NCBI GenBank assembly: GCA_036384915.1
Contig: DASVLJ010000033.1
Coordinates: forward strand, 1 to 52,543
DNA: 52,543 nt
Origin: PKWO01 sp036384915
GTDB lineage: Bacteria > Pseudomonadota > Gammaproteobacteria > Burkholderiales > Burkholderiaceae_D
Direction: 5' to 3'
How positions within the stretch are numbered: position 1 is the first letter of the stretch; every line of letters begins with the position of its first letter. A model generated the notes under the pieces. The model made no database searches. It saw nothing but the letters and a program-made list of their open reading frames with translations, and was not told where the DNA came from. Made by a program: the position numbers and the translations under genes. Shown in pieces: positions 17,182 to 25,783 of this stretch.

Positions 17182-17670
17182 ATGAGCTTACTGACTATCA
17201 TCGTCGCCACCGACGCCCAGGGCGGCATCGGCATCAACAACACCCTGCCCTGGCGCCTGCCGGAAGACCTGGCTTTTTTCAAGAAGACCACCAGCGGGCA
17301 CCCTGTCATCATGGGGCGCAAGACTTTCGAATCGATAGGCCGGCCCTTGCCCAACCGGCGCAATATCGTCGTTACGCGCAATGCCGAATGGCGCCATGAG
17401 GGCGTGGAAGCCGTGCCTTCCCTGCAGGCGGCGGCGGCCTTGATCGGCGAAGCGCCGGCGTTTATCATCGGCGGCGCGCAAATTTACGCCGAAACCTTGC
17501 CGCGGGCAGACCGCCTGCTGGTGACAGAGATCGGCAAGCGCTTCGATTGCGACGCTTTCTTTCCCGCCATCGACAGCGATGTCTGGCAAGAGACGGCGCG
17601 CGAGACCCATCGTTCCGAAGCCAACGGCTTCGATTTCGCATTCGTTACCTATCTACGCAGGAGCGCCTGA
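17182..17670 (+). CDS. folA: dihydrofolate reductase
   Basis: It reduces dihydrofolate to tetrahydrofolate with NADPH, regenerating the cofactor used by ThyA. The 162-aa protein has the expected N-terminus MSLLTIIVATDAQGGIG, the LPWRLPEDLAFFKKTT loop with the substrate-binding acidic residue, GRKTFESIGRPLPNR, and the NADPH-site FIIGGAQIYA. The start chosen is the ATG at 17182. The stop overlaps the start of the DUF4337 gene (TGATG). Confidence 0.97.
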   Translation: MSLLTIIVATDAQGGIGINNTLPWRLPEDLAFFKKTTSGHPVIMGRKTFESIGRPLPNRRNIVVTRNAEWRHEGVEAVPSLQAAAALIGEAPAFIIGGAQIYAETLPRADRLLVTEIGKRFDCDAFFPAIDSDVWQETARETHRSEANGFDFAFVTYLRRSA

Positions 17671-18239
17671 TGGCAGAAGAAGAGTTTGAAGTACACGGCC
17701 CGCACAACCACGCGGTGGCGCACGGCGCCCACGGCGGCGACAGTTTCGCTTCCGGCATCGCCGTCATGACGGCCGTGCTGGCCACCTTGGGCGCGATGTT
17801 CGGCTATGAGGGCGGCGCCACGCAGAACGAGGCGGCCCTGCTGAAGAACGACGCCGCCATCACCATGACCAAGGCTTCCGATAAATGGAACCAGTACCAG
17901 GCCGATTCCAACAAGCAGCACCTGGCGGAACTGGCTGTCGCCCTGCCCGGCGTGGACCAGGAAAAATACAAGACCGACGTCGCGCGCTACAAGACCGAAA
18001 AAGAAGGCATCAAGAAAGAGAGCGAAGCGCTCGAAGCCAAGGTGGAAGAGCTGAACAAGCAATCGGAAGAGCAGATGCACCACCACCATCTGTGGGCCCG
18101 CGCCACGACGGCCGAGCAGATTGCCATTTCGCTAGCGGCGATTGCCTTGCTGACAAGGAAGAAGTGGCTGCAGTTTGCCGCTTATGCCGTGGCAATTTTC
18201 GGTACGGGCGTGGGGATTTTTGCGTTTTTCCAGGGATAG
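17670..18239 (+). CDS. DUF4337 domain membrane protein
   Basis: The 189-aa protein starts with a His-rich cytosolic segment (HGPHNHAVAHGAHGG), followed by one transmembrane helix (about 28-48), a long charged helical region likely to form a coiled coil (about 90-135, KEGIKKESEALEAKVEELNK), a histidine run, and two closely spaced C-terminal membrane helices. This is the DUF4337 layout. It is coupled to folA through the TGATG overlap. Function unknown; the His clusters may bind metal, but that is speculation. Confidence 0.85.
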   Translation: MAEEEFEVHGPHNHAVAHGAHGGDSFASGIAVMTAVLATLGAMFGYEGGATQNEAALLKNDAAITMTKASDKWNQYQADSNKQHLAELAVALPGVDQEKYKTDVARYKTEKEGIKKESEALEAKVEELNKQSEEQMHHHHLWARATTAEQIAISLAAIALLTRKKWLQFAAYAVAIFGTGVGIFAFFQG

Positions 18240-18259
18240 CCGGCTCTGGAAATGAGGAC

Positions 18260-18376
18260 AAGGGTGGAAAGCGCAGCGGAGCGCCGCCCGGCGCATTCCA
18301 CCTGTGCGTCAAACACATTCCTTTAAACGCTTGGTGGAATCGCCGGGCGTCGCACGCTGCGCTTTTCCCCCCTACG
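18260..18376. repeat. MITE-like intergenic element, copy B
   Basis: This stretch repeats the motifs of 5777-5885 in the same order: agggtggaaa-gcgcagc, gcgcattccacc, tgtgcgtcaaa, cgcttggtggaatcgcc and a final ccctacg. It has about 15 extra bases (ggagcgccgcccg) after gcgcagc, and its left terminal inverted repeat is degenerate. It lies in the 278-bp gap between the DUF4337 and decarboxylase genes. Confidence 0.65.
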
Positions 18377-18517
18377 ATTCTCTCTGCCGCTCCGGCAGAC
18401 ATTTTCGTGACTTCTTCGTGACAACCCAAAACCGAAGATTTCCGCACCCTCCGCCCCCATTTCTGCGAGAATGCGGGTTTTGAATTCCCCCGCTTTGCCG
18501 CATCTCCCGGAGACCCC

Positions 18518-20776
18518 ATGAAATTCCGTTTCCCTATCGTCATCATCGACGAAGACTTCCGCTCCGAAAACACGTCCGGCCTGGGCATACGCGCCCTCGC
18601 CGAAGCCATCGAACAGGAGGGGATGGAAGTGCTGGGCGTGACCAGCTATGGCGACTTGTCGCAGTTCGCCCAGCAGCAGTCGCGCGCCTCTGCCTTCATC
18701 CTGTCGATCGACGACGAAGAGTTCGGCGACGGTTCCTATGAAGAGACCGATTACGCGCTCAAGTCGCTGCGCGCCTTTGTCGAGGAAATCCGCTACAAGA
18801 ATTCCGACATCCCGATCTACCTGTACGGCGAAACGCGTACCTCGCGCCACATCCCGAACGATATCCTGCGCGAGCTGCACGGCTTCATCCACATGTTCGA
18901 GGATACGCCCGAGTTCGTCGCGCGCCATATCATCCGCGAAGCCAAGTCTTACATGGACGGCCTGGCGCCGCCCTTCTTCCGCGCCCTGGTGCATTATGCG
19001 CAGGATGGCTCCTATTCCTGGCACTGCCCCGGCCACTCGGGCGGCGTGGCTTTCCTGAAGTCGCCGATCGGCCAGATGTTCCACCAGTTTTTCGGCGAGA
19101 ACATGCTGCGCGCCGACGTGTGCAACGCCGTGGAAGAACTGGGCCAGCTGCTCGACCATACCGGCCCGGTGGCGGCTTCGGAGCGCAACGCGGCACGCAT
19201 CTTCAATGCCGACCACTGCTTTTTCGTCACCAACGGCACCTCAACCTCGAACAAGATGGTGTGGCACTCCACGGTCGCCCCGGGCGACATCGTGGTGGTG
19301 GACCGCAATTGCCATAAGTCCATCCTGCACTCCATCATTATGACGGGCGCGATTCCCGTGTTCCTGATGCCGACGCGCAACCACCTGGGCATCATCGGCC
19401 CGATCCCGCTCGAAGAGTTCCAGCCGGAAAACATCCGCCGCAAGATCGAAGCCAATCCGTTCGCGCGCGAGGCGCTGAACAAGAAGCCGCGCATCCTGAC
19501 CATCACGCAATCGACCTATGACGGCGTGCTGTACAACGTCGAAACGCTCAAGACCCTGCTCGACGGCGAGATCGACACGCTGCACTTCGACGAAGCCTGG
19601 CTGCCGCACGCCACTTTCCACGATTTCTACAAGAACATGCACGCCATCGGCAAGGACCGTCCGCGCGCCAAGAAATCGATGATCTTCTCGACCCAATCGA
19701 CGCACAAGCTCCTGGCCGGCCTGTCGCAGGCCTCGCAGATCCTGGTGCGCGAATCGGAAGAGGTGAAGCTCGACAAGGGCGCCTTCAACGAAGCCTACCT
19801 GATGCATACCTCCACCTCGCCGCAATACTCCATCATCGCCTCGTGCGACGTGGCGGCGGCGATGATGGAAGCGCCGGGTGGCACGGCCCTGGTGGAAGAA
19901 AGCATCCTGGAAGCGATGAACTTCCGCCGTGCCATGCGCAAGGTGGACGAGGAATGGGGCCAGGACTGGTGGTTCCAGGTCTGGGGCCCGGAAGAGATTT
20001 CCGACGACGGCATCGGTTCGCCGGAAGACTGGCTGATCCGCGCCGAAGACGGCTGGCACGGCTTCGGCAAGCTCGCGCCCGGCTTCAACATGCTCGACCC
20101 GATCAAGGCCACCATCGTCAACCCCGGCCTGTCCATCGACGGCAAGTTCGGCGAGACCGGCATCCCGGCCTCGATCGTCACCAAGTACCTGGCCGAGCAC
20201 GGCGTGATCGTGGAAAAGTGCGGCCTGTATTCCTTCTTCATCATGTTCACCATCGGCATCACCAAGGGCCGCTGGAACACGCTGCTGACGGCGCTCCAGC
20301 AGTTCAAGGACGATTACGACAAGAACCAGCCTATCTGGCGCATCCTGCCCGAGTTCGCCCAGGCCAACCCGCGCTACGAGGGCGTGGGCCTGCGCGACCT
20401 GTGCCACCAGATCCACAGCTTCTACAAGGCTTACGACGTGGCGCGCCTGACGACGGAAATGTACCTGTCCGACATGCAGCCGGCGATGAAGCCCTCCGAA
20501 GCGTTCTCGAAGATGGCGCACCGCGAAATCGAACGCGTCGCCATCGACAACCTCGAAGGCCGCGTCACCGCCATCCTGTTGACGCCCTACCCGCCCGGCA
20601 TCCCGCTCTTGATCCCGGGCGAGCGCTTCAACAAGACCATCGTCGATTACCTGCGCTTTGCGCGCGACTTCAACGAGAAATTCCCGGGCTTCGAGACCGA
20701 CGTGCACGGCCTGGTGCGCCATGAGGTGGACGGCAAGCGCGGTTACTTTGTGGATTGCGTGAAGCAGGCGGTTTAA
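18518..20776 (+). CDS. PLP-dependent arginine/lysine/ornithine decarboxylase
   Basis: This 752-aa fold-type-I, group III amino-acid decarboxylase has an N-terminal receiver-like wing domain (about 1-130, IVIIDEDFRSENTSG), a PLP core with the Schiff-base lysine at about 397 (STQSTHKLLAG), HCPGHSGGVAF, FVTNGTSTSNK and the HFDEAW segment, and a C-terminal domain ending VDCVKQAV. Length and wing match AdiA/CadA/SpeC-type decamer enzymes. Which basic amino acid is used cannot be decided reliably; arginine is the usual annotation in Burkholderiales. It probably serves polyamine synthesis or acid resistance. A terminator follows. Confidence 0.92.
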   Translation: MKFRFPIVIIDEDFRSENTSGLGIRALAEAIEQEGMEVLGVTSYGDLSQFAQQQSRASAFILSIDDEEFGDGSYEETDYALKSLRAFVEEIRYKNSDIPIYLYGETRTSRHIPNDILRELHGFIHMFEDTPEFVARHIIREAKSYMDGLAPPFFRALVHYAQDGSYSWHCPGHSGGVAFLKSPIGQMFHQFFGENMLRADVCNAVEELGQLLDHTGPVAASERNAARIFNADHCFFVTNGTSTSNKMVWHSTVAPGDIVVVDRNCHKSILHSIIMTGAIPVFLMPTRNHLGIIGPIPLEEFQPENIRRKIEANPFAREALNKKPRILTITQSTYDGVLYNVETLKTLLDGEIDTLHFDEAWLPHATFHDFYKNMHAIGKDRPRAKKSMIFSTQSTHKLLAGLSQASQILVRESEEVKLDKGAFNEAYLMHTSTSPQYSIIASCDVAAAMMEAPGGTALVEESILEAMNFRRAMRKVDEEWGQDWWFQVWGPEEISDDGIGSPEDWLIRAEDGWHGFGKLAPGFNMLDPIKATIVNPGLSIDGKFGETGIPASIVTKYLAEHGVIVEKCGLYSFFIMFTIGITKGRWNTLLTALQQFKDDYDKNQPIWRILPEFAQANPRYEGVGLRDLCHQIHSFYKAYDVARLTTEMYLSDMQPAMKPSEAFSKMAHREIERVAIDNLEGRVTAILLTPYPPGIPLLIPGERFNKTIVDYLRFARDFNEKFPGFETDVHGLVRHEVDGKRGYFVDCVKQAV

Positions 20777-20798
20777 GGCGCCACGCGCATCAAACAAG

Positions 20799-20828
20799 AA
20801 CGGCCGGTTCATCACCGGCCGTTTTTAT
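20799..20828. terminator. strong intrinsic terminator between convergent genes
   Basis: aacggccggt and accggccgtt form a perfect 10-bp GC-rich stem around a 5-nt loop, followed by a T-run on the plus strand. The minus strand also ends in a T-rich stretch. It lies 22 bp after the decarboxylase stop and 16 bp before the pullulanase stop, so it can serve both. Confidence 0.9.
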
Positions 20829-20843
20829 TTGCGCGTGGAGAGC

Positions 20844-23800
20844 TTAATACTCGACAAACACCACCGCAGTACGCGCCGGCACGGTGAACGTGCCCGTTCC
20901 CGCCGCATACGTCGCCGTGCGCGCCAGGCTATCCGCCGTCGACATCTGCTGTATCGGATGCACCATCAGCCTCTTGCCCTGCAATGCCGCGACGGTCACG
21001 CTCTTGGCCACCTTGTCCACATTGAACAGCACCACCACGCTCCTGTACTTCGCGCCCGGGTATGCCGTCGGGTTGCTCCCGTCTATGCTTTCCACGATCA
21101 AGCCCGGCACCTGGTTCGGCCCGGTATTGTGGAAGGTCAGGCGGCTCATCACGTCGGCGCCCGTGCGCAAGCGGAACAAGGCGCTGTCTCTGCGGATGGC
21201 CAACAGTTCGCGGAAGTATTCGCTCGCATCCTGGATGGCCGCGCTGTCGGGCTTGATCAGCGGGTTGGTCAGGATGGGCGACATGATGCTCCAATTCTGC
21301 TGGTTCGATCCGGCCGGTGGCAGGCCGACGCCGAAGTTGTTGCTCTGGTAGCTGAAGTCGAGCACGTTGAACCAGTCGCCCGAGTCGTAGCTGTTCTGGT
21401 CGAGCGACTTGGAACGCAGCATGTCCTGCCCCGCATGGAAGAACGGCACGCCCTGCGAGAACATGTTGATCGCGGCGCCGATGTTCTGCACGCGCACGCG
21501 GTCGGCCAGGGTGGAATTGGCCGGCATCTTGTAGGTGTTCAAGTCGAACAGGGTCTGGTTGTCGTGCGCTTCGATGTAGTTGATCGTCTCGCCCGGGTCC
21601 CTGGTATAACCCGCGGGCTGGCCGAAATAATCGATCTGCGCATTGGTGCGCAAGGTGCCGGTGCGGTCGACGAAGCTGTAGTCGCGCAGCGTGCCGGAGA
21701 GGCCGACGCGCACGAGGTCGCCCAGGGCCAGCAGGTCGTTCACGCTTTGCGTCGAGGATGCCGTCGGGTCGTAATAGGCGCCGTTGATGAAGCCCTGCTG
21801 CGAGATCAGCGCATTGCCGCTATCGCAGCAGCCGCCGCCGCGCACCGCGTCGCGCAGACGGTCGTTGAACGAGCCGATGCCGGTGCCGTAGAGGTTGGCC
21901 TGGCGCGCCTGCACGAAGCGCGCATCGTTGGCCGCCATGCCGAAGTTCCAGCCTTCGCCGTACAGGTAGATGTTGCGCCCGGTGGCCTCGTTCACGGCTT
22001 GCTGGATGCGCTGGATGACGGACAGCGGGGCGAAGCTCATGATGTCGAAGCGGAAGCTGTCGATCTTGTATTCCACCGCCCAGGTCTTGACGGTATCGAC
22101 CATCAGCTTGGCCATCATGGCGTTTTCCGCCGCCGTGTCGGAGCAGCAGCTGTCGTTGGCGATGCTGCCGTCGGCCCGCAAGCGGTAGTAATAGGTCGGC
22201 ACGATCTTGTCGAGCGTGGAATCGGTGCCTTGCTGCGAATCGCTGGTGTGGTTGTAGACCACGTCCATCGTCACGTGCAGGCCGATTTCATGCAGCGCCT
22301 GCACCATGGCACGGAATTCCCGGACGCGCACGGCGCCGTCGTTGGCGTCGGTGGCATAGCTGCCTTCCGGCGCGGCATAGTGGAAGGGATCGTAGCCCCA
22401 GTTGAAGCAGCTTTGCGGCTGGTTGGCCACCACGGCGGCTTGCTGCAGGGTGGAATCGGCCGGGGCGTCCGGTATGGCCGGCACGACGCAATGGGTTTCA
22501 TTGACGCTGGAGAAGTCGAAGCTCGGCAGCAGGTGGATGTGCGTCAGCCCGGCGCGCTGCAGGGCTTCGAGATGGCGCATGCCGTTCGAGCGGAAATCGG
22601 TGAAGGCCAGGTATTTGCCGCGATGCGCCGGCGGCACGGTCTGGTCGCTCGCGCTGAAGTCGCGGATGTGCAGTTCGTAGAGCGAGATGTCGGTGGGATG
22701 CTGCGGCTCGCGGACCCATTGCGCGTCCCAGAACGGGGGCTTCAGTTCGCGGCTGTCGAGATTGCCGACGAAGCTGTGCACGCCGTTGGCGTTCAGGCTG
22801 ACCGAATACGGATCGGTCACTTCATTGGTGACGACGGTATTGCCGGCCCAGCGCGACAGCACCTTGACGGTATAGGTGTAATAGGCCTGGTTGGTCCAGC
22901 TCGCATCCTGCGCGGCATAGCTCCATACCCCGCTCGCGGCATCCTTGCTCATCGGGTAGCTGGTGGCGGTCGTGGCCGCGGCGTTGGCATAGATGTTGAG
23001 CGATACCGATTGCGCTGTGGGTGCCCACACCGCAAAGCTCGGGCGTTGCGCGTGCGAGATGCTCAAGCCCAGCTGGCGGGCCGACGCCTTGGCGGCAAAC
23101 AGGTCGTCGAGCATGCCGGCAATCTGCAGCGAGGTGACTTGCACGATATTGCCGTTGGCGTCGAACTGGGCGATGGCGAACTGCCCGCTCAGCTTGCCGG
23201 CCACGGTCGCCGCATCGGCCGGCGCCAGCGTCAGGGCCGTGGCGCCGGCCGCATAGGGGAATTTGGCCTGCAGCGCCGGAGAGAGGCTGCCTGCGACCGC
23301 CAGCGGCACGCTGCCGTCCGCGCCCGTCACGCCGCCGCTGTTCGAGCCCAGGCCGCCGTTGGCCGCATAGTAGAGGCGGTAGCTGCCCGAGGCCGACACA
23401 CCGGGCCAGGCGATGGTATCGGACGCAAGCCAGAGCGCCTGCGCCTGGTTCAAGTTGCCGTAAGTGAGCGCGGGCGGGGAGGAATAGATGGTGCAATCGT
23501 TCTCCAGCATCCAGATTTCCTGTCCCGCCGCGGCGATGTCGGGGGCGAAACTGGCAGACTGGTCGCTCTGGCAGTTCTTGTTGCCGCTGGCATCGGTCAC
23601 GAGGAACCAGATGGCGCTCTTGCTTGTGTTGATCGGGATATCGACGTAGCCGCCGAAACTGTCGGTGTTGCTGAACAGGAAGCGGTCCACGATCCACGTT
23701 ACGTCCGGCACCAGCGGGCCGTCCCAGGAATAGACGCCGTAGCCGTCGTATACCCCGGCCGCGCGATGAAAATGCATGCGGATAGTCGCTGCCGGCACCG

Positions 23801-23966
23801 CCGGTGCCGCCGCCTTGACCGCCATGCGCTTTGTGGCGGCGCCGACGTCGTTCACTGCCCCGCCATCGCCCCCGCCGCAAGCGGCCAGGGCCAGCACGCA
23901 AGCCGCGATGCCCGCCGCATGGCCGGCAAACCCGGCAAGCCGCCGCCATCCTTTATTCAACAGCAT
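20844..23966 (-). CDS. pulA: pullulanase-type alpha-1,6-glucosidase, lipoprotein
   Basis: The 1040-aa GH13 debranching enzyme cleaves alpha-1,6 links of pullulan, glycogen or starch dextrins. The N-terminus is a lipoprotein signal with lipobox LAAC followed by GGGDGG, so it is membrane-anchored. A pullulanase-associated carbohydrate-binding domain (about 50-160), an N2-like domain, a CBM48-like domain (about 310-400, SFAVWAPTAQSVSLNIY) and the catalytic barrel follow. The four GH13 regions are visible: DVVYNHTSDS, SFRFDIMSF with the nucleophile Asp, YLYGEGW with the acid/base Glu, and EAHDNQTL. The C-terminus matches the usual pullulanase beta domain. The ATG at 23966 gives a proper leader. 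Confidence 0.95.
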   Translation of the reverse strand: MLLNKGWRRLAGFAGHAAGIAACVLALAACGGGDGGAVNDVGAATKRMAVKAAAPAVPAATIRMHFHRAAGVYDGYGVYSWDGPLVPDVTWIVDRFLFSNTDSFGGYVDIPINTSKSAIWFLVTDASGNKNCQSDQSASFAPDIAAAGQEIWMLENDCTIYSSPPALTYGNLNQAQALWLASDTIAWPGVSASGSYRLYYAANGGLGSNSGGVTGADGSVPLAVAGSLSPALQAKFPYAAGATALTLAPADAATVAGKLSGQFAIAQFDANGNIVQVTSLQIAGMLDDLFAAKASARQLGLSISHAQRPSFAVWAPTAQSVSLNIYANAAATTATSYPMSKDAASGVWSYAAQDASWTNQAYYTYTVKVLSRWAGNTVVTNEVTDPYSVSLNANGVHSFVGNLDSRELKPPFWDAQWVREPQHPTDISLYELHIRDFSASDQTVPPAHRGKYLAFTDFRSNGMRHLEALQRAGLTHIHLLPSFDFSSVNETHCVVPAIPDAPADSTLQQAAVVANQPQSCFNWGYDPFHYAAPEGSYATDANDGAVRVREFRAMVQALHEIGLHVTMDVVYNHTSDSQQGTDSTLDKIVPTYYYRLRADGSIANDSCCSDTAAENAMMAKLMVDTVKTWAVEYKIDSFRFDIMSFAPLSVIQRIQQAVNEATGRNIYLYGEGWNFGMAANDARFVQARQANLYGTGIGSFNDRLRDAVRGGGCCDSGNALISQQGFINGAYYDPTASSTQSVNDLLALGDLVRVGLSGTLRDYSFVDRTGTLRTNAQIDYFGQPAGYTRDPGETINYIEAHDNQTLFDLNTYKMPANSTLADRVRVQNIGAAINMFSQGVPFFHAGQDMLRSKSLDQNSYDSGDWFNVLDFSYQSNNFGVGLPPAGSNQQNWSIMSPILTNPLIKPDSAAIQDASEYFRELLAIRRDSALFRLRTGADVMSRLTFHNTGPNQVPGLIVESIDGSNPTAYPGAKYRSVVVLFNVDKVAKSVTVAALQGKRLMVHPIQQMSTADSLARTATYAAGTGTFTVPARTAVVFVEY

Positions 23967-24130
23967 GTTACGTCTCCTTGTTATTGTGGACGCGGCATCT
24001 TGTTTGATTTCATATTTCCATGCCGCGAAAATGTAATATAACTACTTCACCTGCCATTTTTACATCACCATCACGTATTTTCAATAGGCAAATCCTTGAA
24101 TATCCTTCACTTTCCGGAAATTAAATCAAT

Positions 24131-24191
24131 TACATCGGGTGTTGTTATTTATTTTATTTAAGGTAATTTGACTACAAATCCCGATGTAGTC
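24131..24191. promoter_or_regulatory. AT-rich control region with dyads upstream of pulA
   Basis: The dyad gactaca-N8-tgtagtc spans 24170-24191. A further copy of one half-site, tacatcggg (24131-24139), pairs with cccgatgta (24180-24188) across about 40 bp of AT-rich DNA. The spacing and symmetry suggest operators for a dimeric repressor acting on pulA (minus, start 23966). The rest of the 23967-24439 gap contains no gene apart from the hairpin entered separately. Confidence 0.4.
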
Positions 24192-24277
24192 GGCGCCCCT
24201 GCGCTCCCTCTCGCGCTGCGAAAATCCGTTGTGATAAATGCACGTGACTTGCGTCGCACTCTTCCGTTACAATCCGC

Positions 24278-24321
24278 GACGATGGTTTTCTCAAGTTTCT
24301 TCTTGAGAAAAGCCCATCGTC
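24278..24321. other. long near-perfect hairpin upstream of the SWIM/MoxR operon
   Basis: gacgatgg-ttttctcaag pairs with cttgagaaaa-gc-ccatcgtc: 18 base pairs with a two-base bulge and a 6-nt loop. It lies about 120 bp before the SWIM gene. No T-tract follows. It could be a leader hairpin in the operon mRNA, an operator or a small structured RNA. Confidence 0.5.
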
Positions 24322-24439
24322 ACCGCGTCACAAACGGAGAGATTCTATTGAGCAAGGCGCCTGCACGATTCACGATCACCAGGGCGGTTTCCGCTTCCGC
24401 TGTCCACCATGATTTGCGCCTCGCGGATCTCTCATAAAC

Positions 24440-25783
24440 ATGCAACTCAACGAACAACAGGTGCTCGCACTCGCACCGGATGCCGCGTCGGCCGCCAATG
24501 GGCGCAAGCTTGCGTCGGCGGCCAACTGGTCCAACCTCGGCAAGAGCGCGCGCTCGCTGTGGGGCGAATGCAAGGGCAGCGGCGCCAAGCCCTACCAGGT
24601 GCGGGTCGACCTGGCGGACTTCGCCAGCAAATGCAGCTGCCCCAGCCACAAGTTCCCGTGCAAGCATGCGCTGGGCTTGCTGGTGCTGACCGCCAACCAG
24701 CCAGCGCTGCCGGGCGAAACGGGCGAAGGGGGCGAACCCGATTGGGTGGCCGAGTGGCTGGATAAACGTTCCGACAACGCCGCCAGGAAGGAAGCGCGCG
24801 CCGTGGCCAAGGCCGAGGCGCCGGTGGACGAGGCGGCACAGAAAAAGCGCGCCGAAAAACGCGACAACCGCGTGCGCGACGGCCTGGCCGCATTCCAGGT
24901 CTGGCTCGAAGACCTGGTACGCAACGGCATGGCGCGCCTGCCGGCCGAAGGGCCGCGCATCTGGGAACAGCAAGCCGCGCGCCTGGTCGATGCCCAGGCC
25001 CCCGGCCTGGCCGCGCGCGTCCGGCTGCTGGCAGACGTGCCCGGCGGCACCGACGATTGGCCGGAGCGGCTGCTCGGCGAGCTGGGACGCATGGCCCTGG
25101 CATTGCGTTCGCATGACAGGCTGGAGGATTTGCCGCCGCCGCTGCAGCAGACCCTGCGCCAATATCTGGGCTACGCGCTGCGCGAAGAAGATGTGCTGAT
25201 CCAAGGCCAGAGCCTGCGCGATCGCTGGCAGGTGATCGGCCAGGCCAATGAGGAAGACGACAAGGTGCGCGTGCAACGCAGCTGGCTCCTGGGCGAGCAA
25301 AGCGGACGCAGCGCGCTGCTGCTGCAATTCGCCGCCGGCGCGCAGAGCTTTGCCGCATCCTGGCTGCCGGGCAGCGCCTTCGATGCCGAGCTTGTCTATT
25401 ATCCGGGCGCCCTGCTCCAGCGCGCCCTGCTCAAGGGCCAGGCTGCGCCGCTGCCCATGCCGCAAGCCTTTTCCCATGCCGTCGACATCGCCGGGCTGCT
25501 CGATGAATCCGCCGCCATGCTGGCGCAAAACCCCTGGCTGGAGCGCCACGCGGCCGTATTGCGCGGCGTGGTTGCCCGGCGCGGCGGCAAGCGCAACGAC
25601 CAGGATTGGCAAGTCGTCGATCAAGCCGGCCTCTCGCTCCCCTTGAGCGGCGGCGAGCAATGGCTCTGGCTTGCGCTGACCGGCGGCAAGCCCTGCGACG
25701 TCGCCGTGGAATGGGACGGCCATCGCATCCGCCCGCTCGGCGCCTATGCCGGCGGCCGATACTTTACGCTGGGAGGCGCATGA
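24440..25783 (+). CDS. SWIM zinc-finger protein
   Basis: The 447-aa protein carries a SWIM zinc finger near the N-terminus (CSCPSHKFPCKHALGLL, about residues 69-86, fitting CxC...CxH), preceded by a strand-rich platform (GKSARSLWGECKGSG, YQVRVDLADF). The remainder is helical with no recognised domain. It is the first gene of five overlapping genes. SWIM proteins accompany MoxR-VWA pairs, as in E. coli yehQ beside yehL/yehP, and probably contact nucleic acid or partner proteins. The stop overlaps the next start (ATGA). Confidence 0.88.
   Translation: MQLNEQQVLALAPDAASAANGRKLASAANWSNLGKSARSLWGECKGSGAKPYQVRVDLADFASKCSCPSHKFPCKHALGLLVLTANQPALPGETGEGGEPDWVAEWLDKRSDNAARKEARAVAKAEAPVDEAAQKKRAEKRDNRVRDGLAAFQVWLEDLVRNGMARLPAEGPRIWEQQAARLVDAQAPGLAARVRLLADVPGGTDDWPERLLGELGRMALALRSHDRLEDLPPPLQQTLRQYLGYALREEDVLIQGQSLRDRWQVIGQANEEDDKVRVQRSWLLGEQSGRSALLLQFAAGAQSFAASWLPGSAFDAELVYYPGALLQRALLKGQAAPLPMPQAFSHAVDIAGLLDESAAMLAQNPWLERHAAVLRGVVARRGGKRNDQDWQVVDQAGLSLPLSGGEQWLWLALTGGKPCDVAVEWDGHRIRPLGAYAGGRYFTLGGA

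Noticed and set aside
20829..24041. Very long (1070-codon) frame on the plus strand opposite pullulanase
   Set aside because: It is antisense to a protein with complete GH13 motifs and a lipoprotein leader; its own product is Arg/His/Val-rich without any domain, typical of a GC-rich shadow frame.
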